Part shown: positions 47,701 through 60,698 of the stretch, in pieces | Numbering within the stretch: position 1 is the stretch's first letter | Layout of the letters: each line of letters opens with the position of its first letter | NCBI GenBank assembly: GCA_025331565.1 | Contig: JAFREQ010000093.1 | Coordinates: forward strand, 1,024,001 to 1,088,000 | Source: Holacanthus passer | Lineage: Eukaryota > Chordata > Actinopteri > Pomacanthidae | Direction: 5' to 3' | Length of the DNA stretch: 64,000 nucleotides | Notes under the pieces: generated by a model | What the model was told of the DNA's origin: nothing | The model's input: only the letters and a program-made list of their open reading frames with translations | Databases searched by the model: none | Translations under genes and position numbers: made by a program

Positions 47701-50549
47701 ATATTTGTCTTCTTCACACATTCACATCCCTTCAAGCGTTAATGGATTCCAGACGCTTCAAAAAAAAAATTTTTCCCTCAGTGGCATTCGGTATGGCCCG
47801 AGGAGTAACTAACTGCCACTGATGGATAATCTACCACAAACACCTTTCGAGTTTTTGCAAGTTAATTTTCATACCACAACCAACAGCTGTTCAAGAGGTG
47901 TGAAAAATAATTGACAATCTATAAAAGCAAGCTTTGGAAAATCGTCAAGAGTAACACAAAGCATTACAGACAAAGACACTGGCATGCTCTTTTGAAAGAG
48001 CATTTCTATCTATGTTATATGGTATTTGAAATGTAATAAACCTTCCACATGTACAGATCGTTATGGTTATAGTAAGTACTACTTTGGGTACCAACTAATT
48101 CATTTGTTATTTTGATGACATTTGTTCAATGCAGAGATAATCTTGATAATGATCACAACAAAATTAAGGACAACAAATTGTGTTATGAACATTTTCAAAA
48201 CACGTGCAGCATTTGGATCTTCTTCAAATCCAGTGAGGTGTATTTTATGAAGTTAGCAAAAGGCCAGGACAGCTGTTACACTTGGCCTTTGAAAAATACC
48301 AGCACAAACATATTTGACGAACAAATCTAAAGTTGCTGGCAATGAGTCATATGCTCTCCAAGCAAAGAAATGCACTATTGGACTGCAGTCAAAAACATTA
48401 CATGAGGAAAAGAATAAATTCATTGAGCATATTATATTTCTGTTAAGACAGTCAGCATAAGTACTTTCAGGGCAGGCTGCCCAATAGTTTAAGAGCAGGG
48501 TAAATCTTGAGTACCAGGCAAAGCTGCCTAATGGCCAAATAGGTTGAGGCTGTTATTCTCAAAGACATATTGAAAGACAGCTAGTCTGTGTCTGCTGTGC
48601 CTCCTTGAACTATTTTCATTTGTGGTTTTATGTACCAGTATTGTTTGAGGGGTATTTTCAGGTTTTTACTAAACATCTGTCATCATTCATGAACGTGTAA
48701 AACAAACTGAAATATTAATATATGTAGTATTTGAGTATATCAGCAGAGCTCAAGGCACGTCAGCTGGCAAACACCCAAAATCAAACAGCAGGTGACACAC
48801 AACCACATGACAGCCACAGAGCCAGTTCTGGCAACCAGCAACAGTGGTGAGAAGCACACAGGCTGCTGGGAAGGGACGGATTCATCACAGATCTACTCGA
48901 ACTGCAACAGATACTGATTTCAGGATTGTGCTGACGAGCATTAAAGTAAAGCAGTTTGTGCCTCTAAACTACATTTGAGTCACACTCCAAGCGTTTGTGT
49001 TTTTTGTGAAGATAAATACCTTGCATTTTTTTAAAAAACAACCACAACACAGTTCAGCAACACTTTGCAACTGTTCTGAAGGTATTTGCAGAATCCTCAA
49101 AGGCTCTTCCAACAACCTCAATGAAAAAATATTGTCTGCTGCAGGATAAAAGTATTTGGCTGGAAATAACATGTCCCCTTGCTCATCTTTCTCACCACAA
49201 CAAGTGTTATTTTGTACGAACACATAATATAATAGAAAGCAACATTAATATAGATACACATAACTGATAATACTACATTTACATTCTGGTTCACTCTGTA
49301 AAATGTTCAAGGAAATGTCACTTTCAAATACCATCTTTGTCTGGATTAGGAAATGGGGACCACTTGGGAAACAAGTTTAAAATCTTTATCATGCAGCAGA
49401 TTTTGTTTCATTTGGGTCAATCAAAGATTACCATTCTTAGAGAACACAATAGATCTGTGACCACAATGTAATGATACCATGTGTAACAGTGATGCACCAA
49501 AGCTATAAACTGGGGCTTCATTACAAACACAGTCAAATCCAGATCGTTCAGAAGACGAAAGTTGTTGCTTGTTATGAGGAAGTTGTCAAAAAGCCAAAAG
49601 ACTTTTATCCACATTAGCTGAATCTGGCAGCTACTCTGTCAACACTGAACTCTACTCTGACAGAAAATAAACTGTGTGTTGTGGCTGCTGTTCAGACCAA
49701 ACAGGAACTGCCTCCTCTGTGAGAGCTGCCTGCCTCACTAAGTGAAAGTATCAGAAATTCAGCTCATGGAGCCTAAACTTCACTGTCAAACCAAAAAACA
49801 CTTTCACACGGGGATATCAGAGCCTGCTGAGCCTCTAATCTCTCTTGGCTGAGACACGTTTTTTGATTATACCAACGTGGATGTGAGACTACAGCTGCAG
49901 AGCTTCACAACAATGAACGCTGCAACGCAATTTTACAGCCTCCACCAGCTCTGCGAGTGTGTCTTTAAGCCAGTAATGCACACACAGAAAAAAAAACAGT
50001 GCGGCCTCAAAATAGCGCCGCCATCAAACACATACTGATGGTTTGGTTTTCTGGGGACAAGCAGCTAACGTTAGCGAGCGAGCTAACTAGCAACACCAAC
50101 TAACCGAAGCAGGGTGAAGGGGCTAGCAGCTAGCTTAAGCTGATTTGGTCCGTGTGCAGCTTAGTTTCTACTCACAAACGAACCAAGGTATTTGCACAAC
50201 ATAACATAACTCTGTATTTTATTGTGGAGAAGATGAGTGGAGAAAATGCACGACCAGATTTTGGAAGAAAAAACAAGTAAAGAAGCAGCTACATAGCTTA
50301 AACTAGCATGTTTGGCTAGCTGACGCGTAGCTAGCAAGTCAAACTCTCTTTGATAACGTTACAGAAAAAGGCAGCCCTTAACCGGAAGTGTACTGCTTAT
50401 TTTGAGTCACACAACTGCCCCGGTGCCCCTAAAACACACCCGTTCGTACCACATAATGTCCAGTGTTTTTCTGTTCGACACAAATATAATGTTTTACGAA
50501 GTAGAATGAAATATAAACACCAATGTTTTAATTCCTACCCACCGCTCAT
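41773..50549 (-). CDS. sp2: Transcription factor Sp2
   Basis: Sp2 is a nuclear Sp/KLF factor; in mammals it is recruited mainly to CCAAT boxes with NF-Y. Coding exons in transcript order: 50549-50543, 47459-47383, 46619-45855, 44905-44687, 43944-43653, 42915-42738, 42237-42044, 41873-41773. They total 1,833 nt, 610 residues (human 613), with all phases matching. The N-terminus is MSEQQDSMATTVAVSPSEYL, like human Sp2. Then come Gln-rich activation regions (AGNNLLIVQSPGQPAVVQQV), a buttonhead box (CTCPNCKD, about residue 503) and three C2H2 fingers from about residue 520: HICHVPGCEKTFRKTSLLRAH, FVCNWVFCGKRFTRSDELQRH, FECTQCQKRFMRSDHLAKHY. Leu in KTSLLRAH in place of the His in Sp1 marks Sp2. 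The protein ends INTKNL. Confidence 0.97.
42306..42352. repeat. Possible SINE/LINE tail fragment
   Basis: The sequence agataagatattcctttatt and gtccctcagtgggaaaattc resembles a short tail found on many interspersed repeats in fish. It lies in the sp2 intron upstream of the first zinc-finger exon. A related snippet (gatattcctttatt with gggaaattt) occurs near 51878-51908. Confidence 0.35.
44375..44530 (+). repeat. Dispersed fish repeat, family B (left part)
   Basis: The words tttgagctaaatgttaacgt, cagcatactaacatgc, ttcaccatcttagtttt, gttaacatttgctcatta and aacacaaagtac form the left half of the same abundant element whose right half is at 30060-30330. It lies in an sp2 intron and is non-coding. 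Confidence 0.6.
47460..50542. other. sp2 intron 1
   Basis: About 3.1 kb separates the 7-base first coding segment from the second exon. Near the promoter end (50040-50340) it is rich in GCTAGC/TTAGC words, similar to the abcc10 5' region. No coding exon, RNA or intact mobile element was recognised. Confidence 0.45.
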
Positions 50550-50860
50550 GACGACATTCGCCCTCCGTGAGCCTCGAAGACCGAGCCCAGGGAGGATCCC
50601 GCCCGCGCCGCTGCACCAATCCACGCACAATGGGCCGGTGAACGACGGCCGCACGGACCAATCGGTTTGAGGCGTCCGTGTGATTGAAATTACACCAAGC
50701 CAATCGCGATGGGATGTTTTTGTACGTCGTTCGATGGATGACGGTTTGACCAATGGGATGTCGAGATTGTGCTCAACAGGGGCGTTTCCGAAGGATAAAA
50801 AGGAGCCTATTACAGCAGGAATACGGTTTGATCGATGTCTCCAACGACCAATGTGAGCAA
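50550..50860 (-). promoter_or_regulatory. sp2 promoter with five CCAAT boxes
   Basis: A CpG-rich block directly upstream of the sp2 start codon carries CCAAT on the plus strand (ATTGG in the gene sense) at 50616-50620, 50658-50662, 50700-50704, 50750-50754 and 50848-50852. All five point the same way and the first three start exactly 42 bases apart. No TATA box is seen. CCAAT boxes are bound by NF-Y, and phased, repeated boxes are typical of strong NF-Y promoters. The transcription start is probably between 50560 and 50610. Confidence 0.7.
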
Positions 50861-53800
50861 TGAGGGGCAGTTCGGTCAGAACAAGACTGACACCCGCGTT
50901 GATCAATGAGCTCCGAGTCTGTGTTGTGTGACCTGTTTAAATGATCCCATGTTTCATTATGAGGAACATGTGGGATGAGACAGAGCTCACTGAGACAATG
51001 TAAACGGATTACAGTTTATTTAAAAGCAGTGAACGTACAAACTGCAGCTTCCTGTTAATGGCTGTGCAGTGACATGGACACACCTGTCTGTTCTTATAAA
51101 GCATCATTCATGCTGGTGACACCTGGGTCAAACGTGTGGTATGCACACCTGCTGTTATTCAATGCAACCTGCACAACAGATTGTAGCTTGACCCTGAAAG
51201 GCTTCTTGTGTTTGTCTCTATCATTGTGTGATAACAGCCAGCACATTGGTGGATAAATCATTAGTTCCGTGTAAGAAATCAATGCTCTAATGCTGAAGCC
51301 TTACTAATTATTATACTGTCAACGATGCATTTACAATCCCACTTAAGTAAAAGTAAACAAGTATTATCAGCAAAATGTACAAAAGTACTTGTCCCCTGTG
51401 ATTCATATATTATTATATTTCACATCACACTGTTACTCATGCATCGATGCCTAAATAGTCATAATTGGTTGACATGAAGCAAGTTTGACAGCAATAGCTT
51501 TATCTGCAGTTTGTTTAGTCCGGCGAGTCAGACCCCATCTGAAGACTCACAAGATCAATCTGAGGGGCTGTAAGATAAATAATAGGAGAGGAAAGAAGAA
51601 AACATTACATTATATTCTTTTTTTATTTATTCTAATCTTTGCTTTTTTTAATGAAATATTGGATCATTTTATTTCCTTAGGCCTCTTATAATTTAAATCA
51701 AACCATTTGAGAAGTTTAACCAAGTCTTTCTTTGTTCGAACCATTGACAACTCAGACATCTGAACTAATATAACACACTGCTTGTTAAGATCTTTAATCA
51801 TACATTGTATTTTAATAGGTTTATCAAATATTTTGTGAATGCAAATCTTAGAATGAACAAATAAATGTACTGGAGCAAGATATTCCTTTATTATTGCAGG
51901 GAAATTTCCCAAAACAATTTTTTGAAAAACAGTAGTTTAAAGGTATAAAGTAGCATTAAATCGTTCCTTAAATGTATGTACTGTGTGTATGTACGACAGC
52001 AGGATGGAGACAGATCATCTTCTTCAGCAGCAAGTTGTCAACACACAACAACATCACTTCCTCCTTCTGACTCACATGTGACTGAACGAACCAATCAGAA
52101 GCAGGAAAGACTTCAGCTGAGGTAAATGTGAGAGAATCACAGATTATTGTAAGTGTTTCAAAGATGTAAATATTTAAACATGTAAATAATAACTGTGTAA
52201 ACATCGTAAATATATTTTTAGTAAATTAACTCAAATATGTGAATAAATTTCTAAACCTTCATTTGCACTTAAATACAGTACTTGAGTAACTGTACTTAGT
52301 TACTTTCCACCACCGCAAATACAACTTTCATTATCTTATTTTCAGCAGCTGATAAAGCTCTGATGAATCCATTGAGATCTGCTACAAGCTGAAAGCTTCA
52401 GGTTTCATGTTGAGGGTCCTAGAAGAGTGGGCTTGGGTCGTGGGTCGATGCAGAACTCTGTCATTACCTGCTCATTTGGTACTTGTCTGTTTGCTTTGAT
52501 GTTTGGCCCCGACCCAGCGAGAGAGGATCCAGCTTTGTCACCACAGGCCTTTCACCCCGTGGAGGAAACGTTCCGGTCGTGGCTGTCGTCCGCGTCTGCC
52601 GTCAACATCCGCTGAACAGGCCTGCAGCGCTTTCAGCCAACATGTAGGCTACGATGAGCCGTCCCTCTTTCTCGCTGCCTCGCTCTCCGCCACTCTTTTC
52701 ACATCCACAATGCACGCGGCCCTTTTCAGAGGCTCTTCCCAAAGAGTGCACTTGACCTTATTCATATACAGTCATCTCTGTTTCTCCCCTGTGCATCCTC
52801 TCCCTGCATCACTGCAAGGGGTTTTAAAGTGCTTTGAAACGAGAGCCCTGCTTTTAGCTAAAGCACTTTCTCCCTCTCCGCCTCAAGTGTGCCGTCGTTG
52901 GCGGTGCAGGATGCAGATACTGTCTATCACCTTCTCCCCAGGCACCTCTGTGGAGAGCCTCAGAGAGAAAGAGCTGCATAATTTAACTGGGATATCTCAC
53001 TTTTTTTCACTTAACAGGCTTCATGAGCGAGCCAAAGCATCAGCTGGAGAGTTTTCAGCCTTAAACATTTCAAAGTGAATAGCTGACGTTAAAAATTGAA
53101 GCACTTTCTTGCCGTAAAACTTCCAGCAGACACTGAGAACTATCTTTACAGTGTTAACTGTCATACATGCATTCATAATGTCAGACATCCACCTCGGCAT
53201 CGGCTGCTAAACAGTGTTGCATTCACTTGAAACACACTAAAACTGAAATGATGAGTCAATTATTCCACCAACTCCACAAATTAATCAGCTACAATTCTGA
53301 TCATCAATGAATTGATTGAGTCATTTTTATGGGAAAATGCCAAAATATGCTGTTCAGATTCTTAAAAGTGAAGATTTCCTGTTTTTCTTTGACTTATGTC
53401 AAGAATTTTCCAGTCTGGGACGAATAAAGGACATCTATCGATCTTGCACTTGACTTTTACCATTTGAAGCTGTGAATGAATGAGCTCATGTGCACAAAGT
53501 GAGGCCCATAAAGACACGGTTGGACGAGTTCAGTGTGGAGGAACTGGACTGGCCTGCAAAGTTGGGCCTTATGTTGAAAAGTTTGTCAAGGTCTATAAAA
53601 TCACTTTGGAGATACAGAGTTTTGACAGGACAGAGACCTTCATGTTATAAATAAAATGTATAGATAATATAACTGAACAGTTATTATTACATTCCTTTTT
53701 TTCTGAAGCATTCGGCTCGGACACATGACCTCGACATTTCTACCACCCCGGTGCGTCTTACCTAAATCTTTATTTTCTTGCATTTTTTTTCCTCAATGAT

Positions 53801-53900
53801 AAATATTATTATAACACAACAACAAAACTTGAAACAAGACTATTTGTTTCAACAACCGTATAATAATTTTCAAATTGAAAAACGATGCCACACACCAAAG
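50861..53900. other. Intergenic region between sp2 and socs7
   Basis: About 3 kb with no gene I can support. A 191-codon open frame at 52503-53078 (+) has no recognisable domain, no splice context and a composition unlike the neighbouring genes. One family A repeat copy lies at 53240-53445. Confidence 0.45.
53240..53445 (+). repeat. Dispersed fish repeat, family A copy 3, with a tail-like motif
   Basis: The words aattgattgagtcattttta, gaaaatgccaaaatatgctg and gtgaagatttcctgtttttc follow the family A order but are degenerate. It is followed at 53413-53442 by gggacgaataaaggacatct and atcgatc, a tail seen on other fish interspersed repeats. Confidence 0.5.
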
Positions 53901-53906
53901 TTTATT
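53901..53906 (-). terminator. Candidate distal poly(A) signal of socs7
   Basis: TTTATT here reads AATAAA in the socs7 sense and would give a 3'UTR of about 3.06 kb. A nearer candidate at 55796-55801 would give about 1.2 kb. Both are possible and may be used alternatively. Confidence 0.35.
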
Positions 53907-56900
53907 TTACTTCCTTTTTACTGAAAACGCTGAGCCAGTTGCCAGCTTCAGGGTTCTGAGAAATAGAATGAGCAAAATACACCTGGGCATTTCAACAAAG
54001 AAAACTGACAGGTAGAGACGAGTTGTGGCAGATATACACACTTTGAGGCAGGGCATTGTGGGACAAAGAACACATCTGGGTATAATCTCACTCCCAGCAC
54101 TGTAACAAAGTCCCAAAATTGTTATGCGAATGAAAGAAAACCCCACATTAGTTTTGTGTTTATTTGCAAACCTCTCTGTTATTTTTGCCTTTCTAAGACG
54201 ACCCATCAGCACAAGTGCATTAATCATGAGGACGTACATGTGATGCTGAAACACACAATGGACCCACAAAAAAAACTTCTGTCATCTTAACATTGAAGAG
54301 AAGCAACACGGTTCCCTTTTGTTGCTCTTTTGCCTTCGATTCCAATGAGCTATTTGGAATAAAACAGTGCAACAAAATCAGCTGTTTCTATTGTAAATTG
54401 AGGATTTTTTTTCTTTGGTGTATTTTTCCCTATTCAAGTGAATATTTGTCCGAATGTAAACAGGAACTACATGTGGTGGAATCTTGTCATGTACGAGCAA
54501 CAGATATCAAATTATCTACCATCAGGAGCCAATGGACCAGAATGCAATGCAACTCCAGGTTGTGCTATGACTATCAGACACAGCTCAGTAAAGTAGCTAT
54601 GTTTCATCATTTAAAACAGCAACTCTTATCTAAAGGTTTCCAAGAGGCATTCTGGGAAGTGTAGGAAATCACTATTACACATATGTCCTGCAATGCATAG
54701 AACATCTGAAACTGACATCTAACAGAATCTGAAAGTGGATTACTTTCCTTTTTTGGAGAAACACAAACCAAGAGGACACTGTTACACTATAACAACAACC
54801 AGAATGACTATGACCTGCAATTTGTCCCATTGAAGAGAGGTGTGATATCGTGGCGAGTGTTTGGCTACTGAATGTACAACAAAGGTACGACCCAGCGTGT
54901 CAGAGGAGTGACGACAGAACCAAAGAAAGTAGCGATCCGTCTTCCTCACAAACACCAGGCCAGATTTCTGTGACCCGATCGCGAGTTCAGTTAAAGACGA
55001 CCTGTAAAACGAGGCGATGCTGGAGGCTGTGATTGTCATTCAAACCAGTGTAAACGTCTGTAGGACCAACAGAGAGCGCGGCTGCAGCTGAGTCAACGTG
55101 AAACCACAGAGGGAATAAAATGACTGACCTCTGTGGGCTGAAACTTCCTAACATGAACTCCTGGCTTCGCTGTAAGCAGCTGCTGATTTCCTTGTGAAAG
55201 GTAAAACACCTCAGACGTCAGGGCAGTAAAGCACGGCCCGTTTCCAGACCTCGGAATCAACGCGTCTCGTCTGTTCAGAGATTCAAAAAGATCTGGTGTT
55301 GTGCTCATCGAAGGCTGTTTCTGTCGGCCGGAGAAACAACTGAACAATCAGAGCTTTGCAGGTGAGATTAAGAATGATGAAGTCAGCTTTTCTACACGAT
55401 CCATCCATGAAGGTTGTTGAGTCTTCTTACAGATATAACAACTGTTAGTTCTGCCTTTGATATGACAAATAAGTTAAGGGCAACTAGCAACTGCTAACAC
55501 AACTTCCACTTTAACTTAGAATGACAACGGTGGGACGGATGTGTTGCTCACTACTGATTAGTTTTGGCAAACCAAAACAAAAGAGCCTCCTCTCAGCTAA
55601 CACAATCAATCAATCAATCAATCAATCGATCAATCGATCAATAAGCTACACCCACTTATCCTTTAAAGGCTGATGTGTTTATGCTGCAGTCCCAATAAAA
55701 AAAAGTCCAAACTTCAAGCTGAGAAGAACGTTTCATCAAATCCGTCCATTAACAAGCAGCTGGTAAAATGGAAACAAGCCTTGAATTTATTTGAAACAAA
55801 TCTGATGTGTGATTTACATTAGCATCATATCAGCTCTATAGCTAACACTGAACATGTGTTCTGTTTCCAGGCAAACAAACCAATCAGTTACCCAGCATGA
55901 GATCACAGCTCGTCCAACGTTTCTGTTTCTCTCAAACAGCTCGACCGTCTGAGTGCCGGCTGACGGGCCTCTGTCGCCCTGCCTCGGTGTGTATATCCGT
56001 CCTGAGGGCAACTCTTTATCCAAAAACCCTCAGTTTGACAGACTGGAAGGAAAAAACAAAGAAACGGCAGCAAACAACAGTTGTACAAATTGACCAGTGC
56101 ATCGTGTTTCAAAAGTCCAGTTCAGCACGTTCAGGAAATTTGCAAATCGAGTTCACAATTCACGTTCTCCTTTTGTTCCGAACCAACACGTTTTGCGAGT
56201 GAGAACGTCTCTGCAGTCCCTCTGAAGACGAAGCTGAGTCCTCTGCATCTTTTCCCACCGTCCAACTGCAAACTCTCATCCCTCTTTTTGTTAGTCCAGA
56301 TCAAGAGAGAGGCGGGTCCATCCAAGTCCAACTGGACACAGACATTTCCATGGACTCTGATTGGCGGATGCTGGCAGACCAGAACTGATCAGTCCTCCAT
56401 ACAGAAACCTAGACAGACATACAGGTTTCAAGCAAGGTTACCATCAAGCTGCATTCACCTGTCATCAGATATATTAGAAAACATATTCAAATTTCATATG
56501 AATGAATAGTTATAGACATCTTGTCACTTCCTCACTATGTGTCAAAGGTCAGAGGCTAAAAACAATAATAGCAAGGCACTTAAAAAGTTAAGTAAGGAGT
56601 TCGACGTGTGCTAGTATTCAGAAGTTGTAGGTAATGTGTAAAAAAATGAATCAAAAAGCAAATAATCACAAATAAAGACCAATGAATATATAAAAGAACT
56701 CCAGGAGATTCGAGCCTGAACTCACTGAGCATATTATTTTAAAGCCTTCAAAGTGCAAGTCGCTTGCTTGTCAGGGATGTAGGATTCTCTTCGGGATTTC
56801 ACAAGCAACTGAAGGATCAAAACCTTCTCCTCCCTTTGACAAGCAGCCGATCAGCCCACGGTGTAAACACGTCTGCTTTCCCACGAGGTCGAACAAACAC

Positions 56901-56962
56901 GTTGTACGAACTAGTTCTTATCAATCGACCCACACTCACTTGAGCTGAGAAGATCTCTGCTG
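53907..56962 (-). other. Probable socs7 3' untranslated region
   Basis: The stretch downstream of the socs7 stop codon holds no supported coding sequence. It includes an (ATCA)n microsatellite at 55604-55642. Assignment as 3'UTR rests on position, the candidate poly(A) signals and the long 3'UTR of mammalian SOCS7. Confidence 0.45.
55604..55642. repeat. (ATCA)n microsatellite
   Basis: About nine tetranucleotide units, with two units changed to ATCG. It lies in the presumed socs7 3'UTR. Confidence 0.9.
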
Positions 56963-57808
56963 CTACGTCTGCGACTCGGCCTCCTGCTCGGCTCCCACCA
57001 CCCTCCGGATGCTCTTGATCGACAGGTACATCTCCTCCTCGGGGTCGTAGTAATAAAACTTACTCAGGTAGGATATTAGCGGTCTGGAAAGAAAAACCAA
57101 CAATCAGCCAAGTTTCCCTGCGTTTGTTGTTTCATACTCTGAGTCAGAATCACTCAGACAGTGTTAATAGTGGTAACTTTGCATCACGGCATTAAAACCA
57201 CGGAGGTCACTGTTTGAAATCCTCAGGCAGAGTTTGAAAATGTCACAAGAACTGGCTCGTGATCACACTTTGTGGTTTTGTACAAACAATATTATTTTAT
57301 GCATAATTTAAGCATAACAACAAACCCACTGTGTCTCCGTCCGTCTCTAACTGAGCTATGTGCTCGAACTTGTCCACATCTGTGTGACACAATAAAACCC
57401 AACAAATGTAAAAGCTGGAGCCAAAAAAATCACTCAGCATGGTCATGTTTGAGCAAAGAGCCTCATGTGTCATCTCACACAGCAAGAACAAAGTCAGTTT
57501 CATCAACTTTGGATGACATCTGGGAAATCCTGAAACAATCGGCCGTGACTTTAAAAAATGGTTCACTTTTGTGTGTTTATTGTGTTATGACTTGAGGTAC
57601 AACAGGTGGATATCTCAGCAGGTGGGTAGTTCGATGATCACATGACTGACAGCCACGAGTACCTGGGCAGTGGAAGCTCCTGGATGTGGTCGATGCGGAC
57701 GATTTGTCGGATGCAGAAGCGACAGAGGTGTTGTAGTGACTTTACGTTGCTGAAGCGAGATACAGGATACAGCAGCTGAACCGGGGTGGGAGGAAGCCCT
57801 GCGAGACA

Positions 57809-57867
<59 letters not shown>

Positions 57868-59664
57868 CCTATTTGACATCTTCTCCTGTTAAAGAATGAG
57901 GCTGGTGTGTTTCTACATCCAACTCTTCATCCTCCTTCAGCTGCTTCATACGAGGTGAAGACATCAACGTCCAGCCTTCACACCACAGTTGATTTCATTG
58001 CAGTACCAAGAATTAGGTATTATAACAAAATACGCAATAACGATTATGACGATATAAAAGCATCTATTGTGTGACAGCATCATCAGACTAGTTTGAGCCA
58101 ATTACTGCACTATTACCTTATATTTGACGTAACTGTCACTCGTCGTTACCCTAAAGCAACTTTTACCTTTCATTCTTGGGGACGATATTTAGTCACAAAC
58201 TCACATATACTTTGAAATCAAATATCTAACACCAACTTTAGCTTTATCTATAGCCATACTTTACATTGAGGACAAACACAGATGCGTTCTCACAATCATA
58301 AATGATGCACGTGCAGACATACAGACTCTCACATACGTTCCTCTCCATCTCCTGGCACTTCTCACTAAGTGGCAGCTCACATTCATTTTTGATCGGCTCG
58401 GGCTGCGTGCCGACACATGACCCATATTTTACCTGGGACTCTGGAGCGCAGGAAGTAGAGGAATTTGCCGTTCTTGGAGTGCATGATGGCTCGCTCGATG
58501 AATTCCACCACCGAGTGGCAGCGGTCCTCAAACTTCGGGTGACACCACAGGCTGAACGTCCCTGGAGGTGGACAGAAATGTTTTTATGTATCACATGAGG
58601 CATTTCATCATGAATAAGTCATACTCACATTAAGTATGAAACATTTGTGTAATCACTGTAAACACGTAAGAGCAGCCTGGACATTGTGCAGCCTGTTTAT
58701 TTCTTTGACTGCAAATATTTCAAAGTCCTCAAAGTTGTATGAAATTGTGTTCTTCTCTTGCCTGCACGACCTGATGAAGAACCTAATTCATCAGCGTTGG
58801 TTCTTCAGCTGCACAGAAAGTCTCTTCATCGGTTCGTCATTAACACCATCTTGTGCAGCTTTGAGTCGGAACATCAACGCCTGACTTTAAAAAACCCTGG
58901 AAAAATGTTCCTTCTGAGAAAACAATGCATCTTTGATGTCAACCTCACGGTGCAACTTGTTGGCATAAATCAACCAATGAAAACTCTCATCTAGATTCAA
59001 CGAGAAATACATCATTCATTCCAGGATGTCAGCAGGTTGGTCTGAGGTGAAAAGACTTCAACGTTTTGGTTTCAAGTCTCAGTTCAAGTCGCATTTCGAT
59101 GTTTGTCGTTGGCTCTCGAGTCAATCTCAGACGAGTCCTTGCTGGTGTGAGCACTCGTCTGTAGCATCTGACTGTTGGTGTTCAGATGTACAAACACAAA
59201 AAAACACCTTTAATGACAAAATACTGAAGCGGCTGACGTCGCATCTCTCAATCATTTGAAAACACTCAGTTTGTGTGGTTTAGTTTTTCATCAACTGGGA
59301 TAAGTAGTTTTGTTCTCAGCTTTGTGACAATAGTTTATAATGTTATTTTTTAAGGATCTTATTAAGCTGGAGGAGGCTTCCTCAGACAGCACAGGAGCAT
59401 TCATTCCTTCAGTGTGTCAGCAAAATACGCACAGTCCAGCTGATCTGTGACTGAACAGACACATCTGAATGAGTTGGTGAGAGGTCACTTCCTGTTGACT
59501 GCTCAGTGGTTGTTTACATCTGAAAGCCTTCCTGCCATACACAACCGTGTTGATGTGAATGTGTTGTGTCAGTCCGAGCTGCACGTCTGAATAATGAATG
59601 TGTTTCCAGGCATGACTCCATAGCTTTATGATGGTGACTCATTAATGTAGAGCCCCATGTATGT

Positions 59665-59724
<60 letters not shown>

Positions 59725-59750
59725 GTGTGTGTGTGTGTGTGCGTCTGTGC

Positions 59751-59790
<40 letters not shown>

Positions 59791-60632
59791 CTGGTTACAC
59801 ATGTACCTTCCATGAGTCACCTTGTCAGTTCGTCACACGTGCTGTGTGTGTAAATATGCATGTGGTGCTCTGTGAGTTGTTCATGCTTCAGTATTGTGGC
59901 GTGATCGTATTAGATCTCTATTAGGACGTGTTGGAGTGTATTTTTAAATGATGTATGTTTCTGTTGAATATGTTGTATTGTACAGCTGTTTTCCTATTGT
60001 TATTGCCAGTATGTGAAAAGCTACGATAAAATGTTTATGATAAACAAATGAATCAGAATTTGATTTTGCCTTGAAAATATTACATCTGCTCACTCTGTTT
60101 TAAACTTGGTGTGGGAGCGATGTTGTGACTTGAAATACATTTTCCCCAACTTTGAAATGTTTCACTTGTCATTTCAAGTATTTATTCAAGATGATAAAAT
60201 TCTGAACAAAATTATTGAACACAAAGGATTTTAGTTCTTTTTCATTCATCACAAACAGACAATTTACTGACTGTTCAAACAGCTGTGCTTTTCTTGACTC
60301 AAGAAAACAGGAAGAAAACAGTAAATGAGCCTTAAATGGTTGTTTAAAAGACAATAAGTTTAAAATATTTCTCTACATGATTCTGTTCATCTGCCAAAGG
60401 AAGGACGTTCTTCAGTTCTTATGAACTGATTACATTTAGGATAAAATGAACAGTAAATTTGTGATATTGAGCTATAGAAATAAAACCGACTTGACTTGAC
60501 CAAGTGTCAGCGTGCACGTGTGCATAAATGTCTTCTGTGACTCATCGTGGTGGTGTGCCATCAAACATGTGGCTTGTGTCCATATTACACGCCTGAAGTG
60601 TCCAGCATATGGATGCACGTGTTTCTGTAGGC

Positions 60633-60698
<66 letters not shown>

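Noticed and set aside
52503..53078. 191-codon open frame on the plus strand between sp2 and socs7
   Set aside because: No recognisable domain, low-complexity Ser/Leu/Arg composition, no clear splice or promoter context, and several overlapping frames are also open. Treated as chance.
59514..59924. Cys/Val- and Thr/His-repeat open frames
   Set aside because: Pure translation of (TG)n/(CA)n. The same applies to frames at 57615-57862 and 60472-60916 outside the real SH2 exon.
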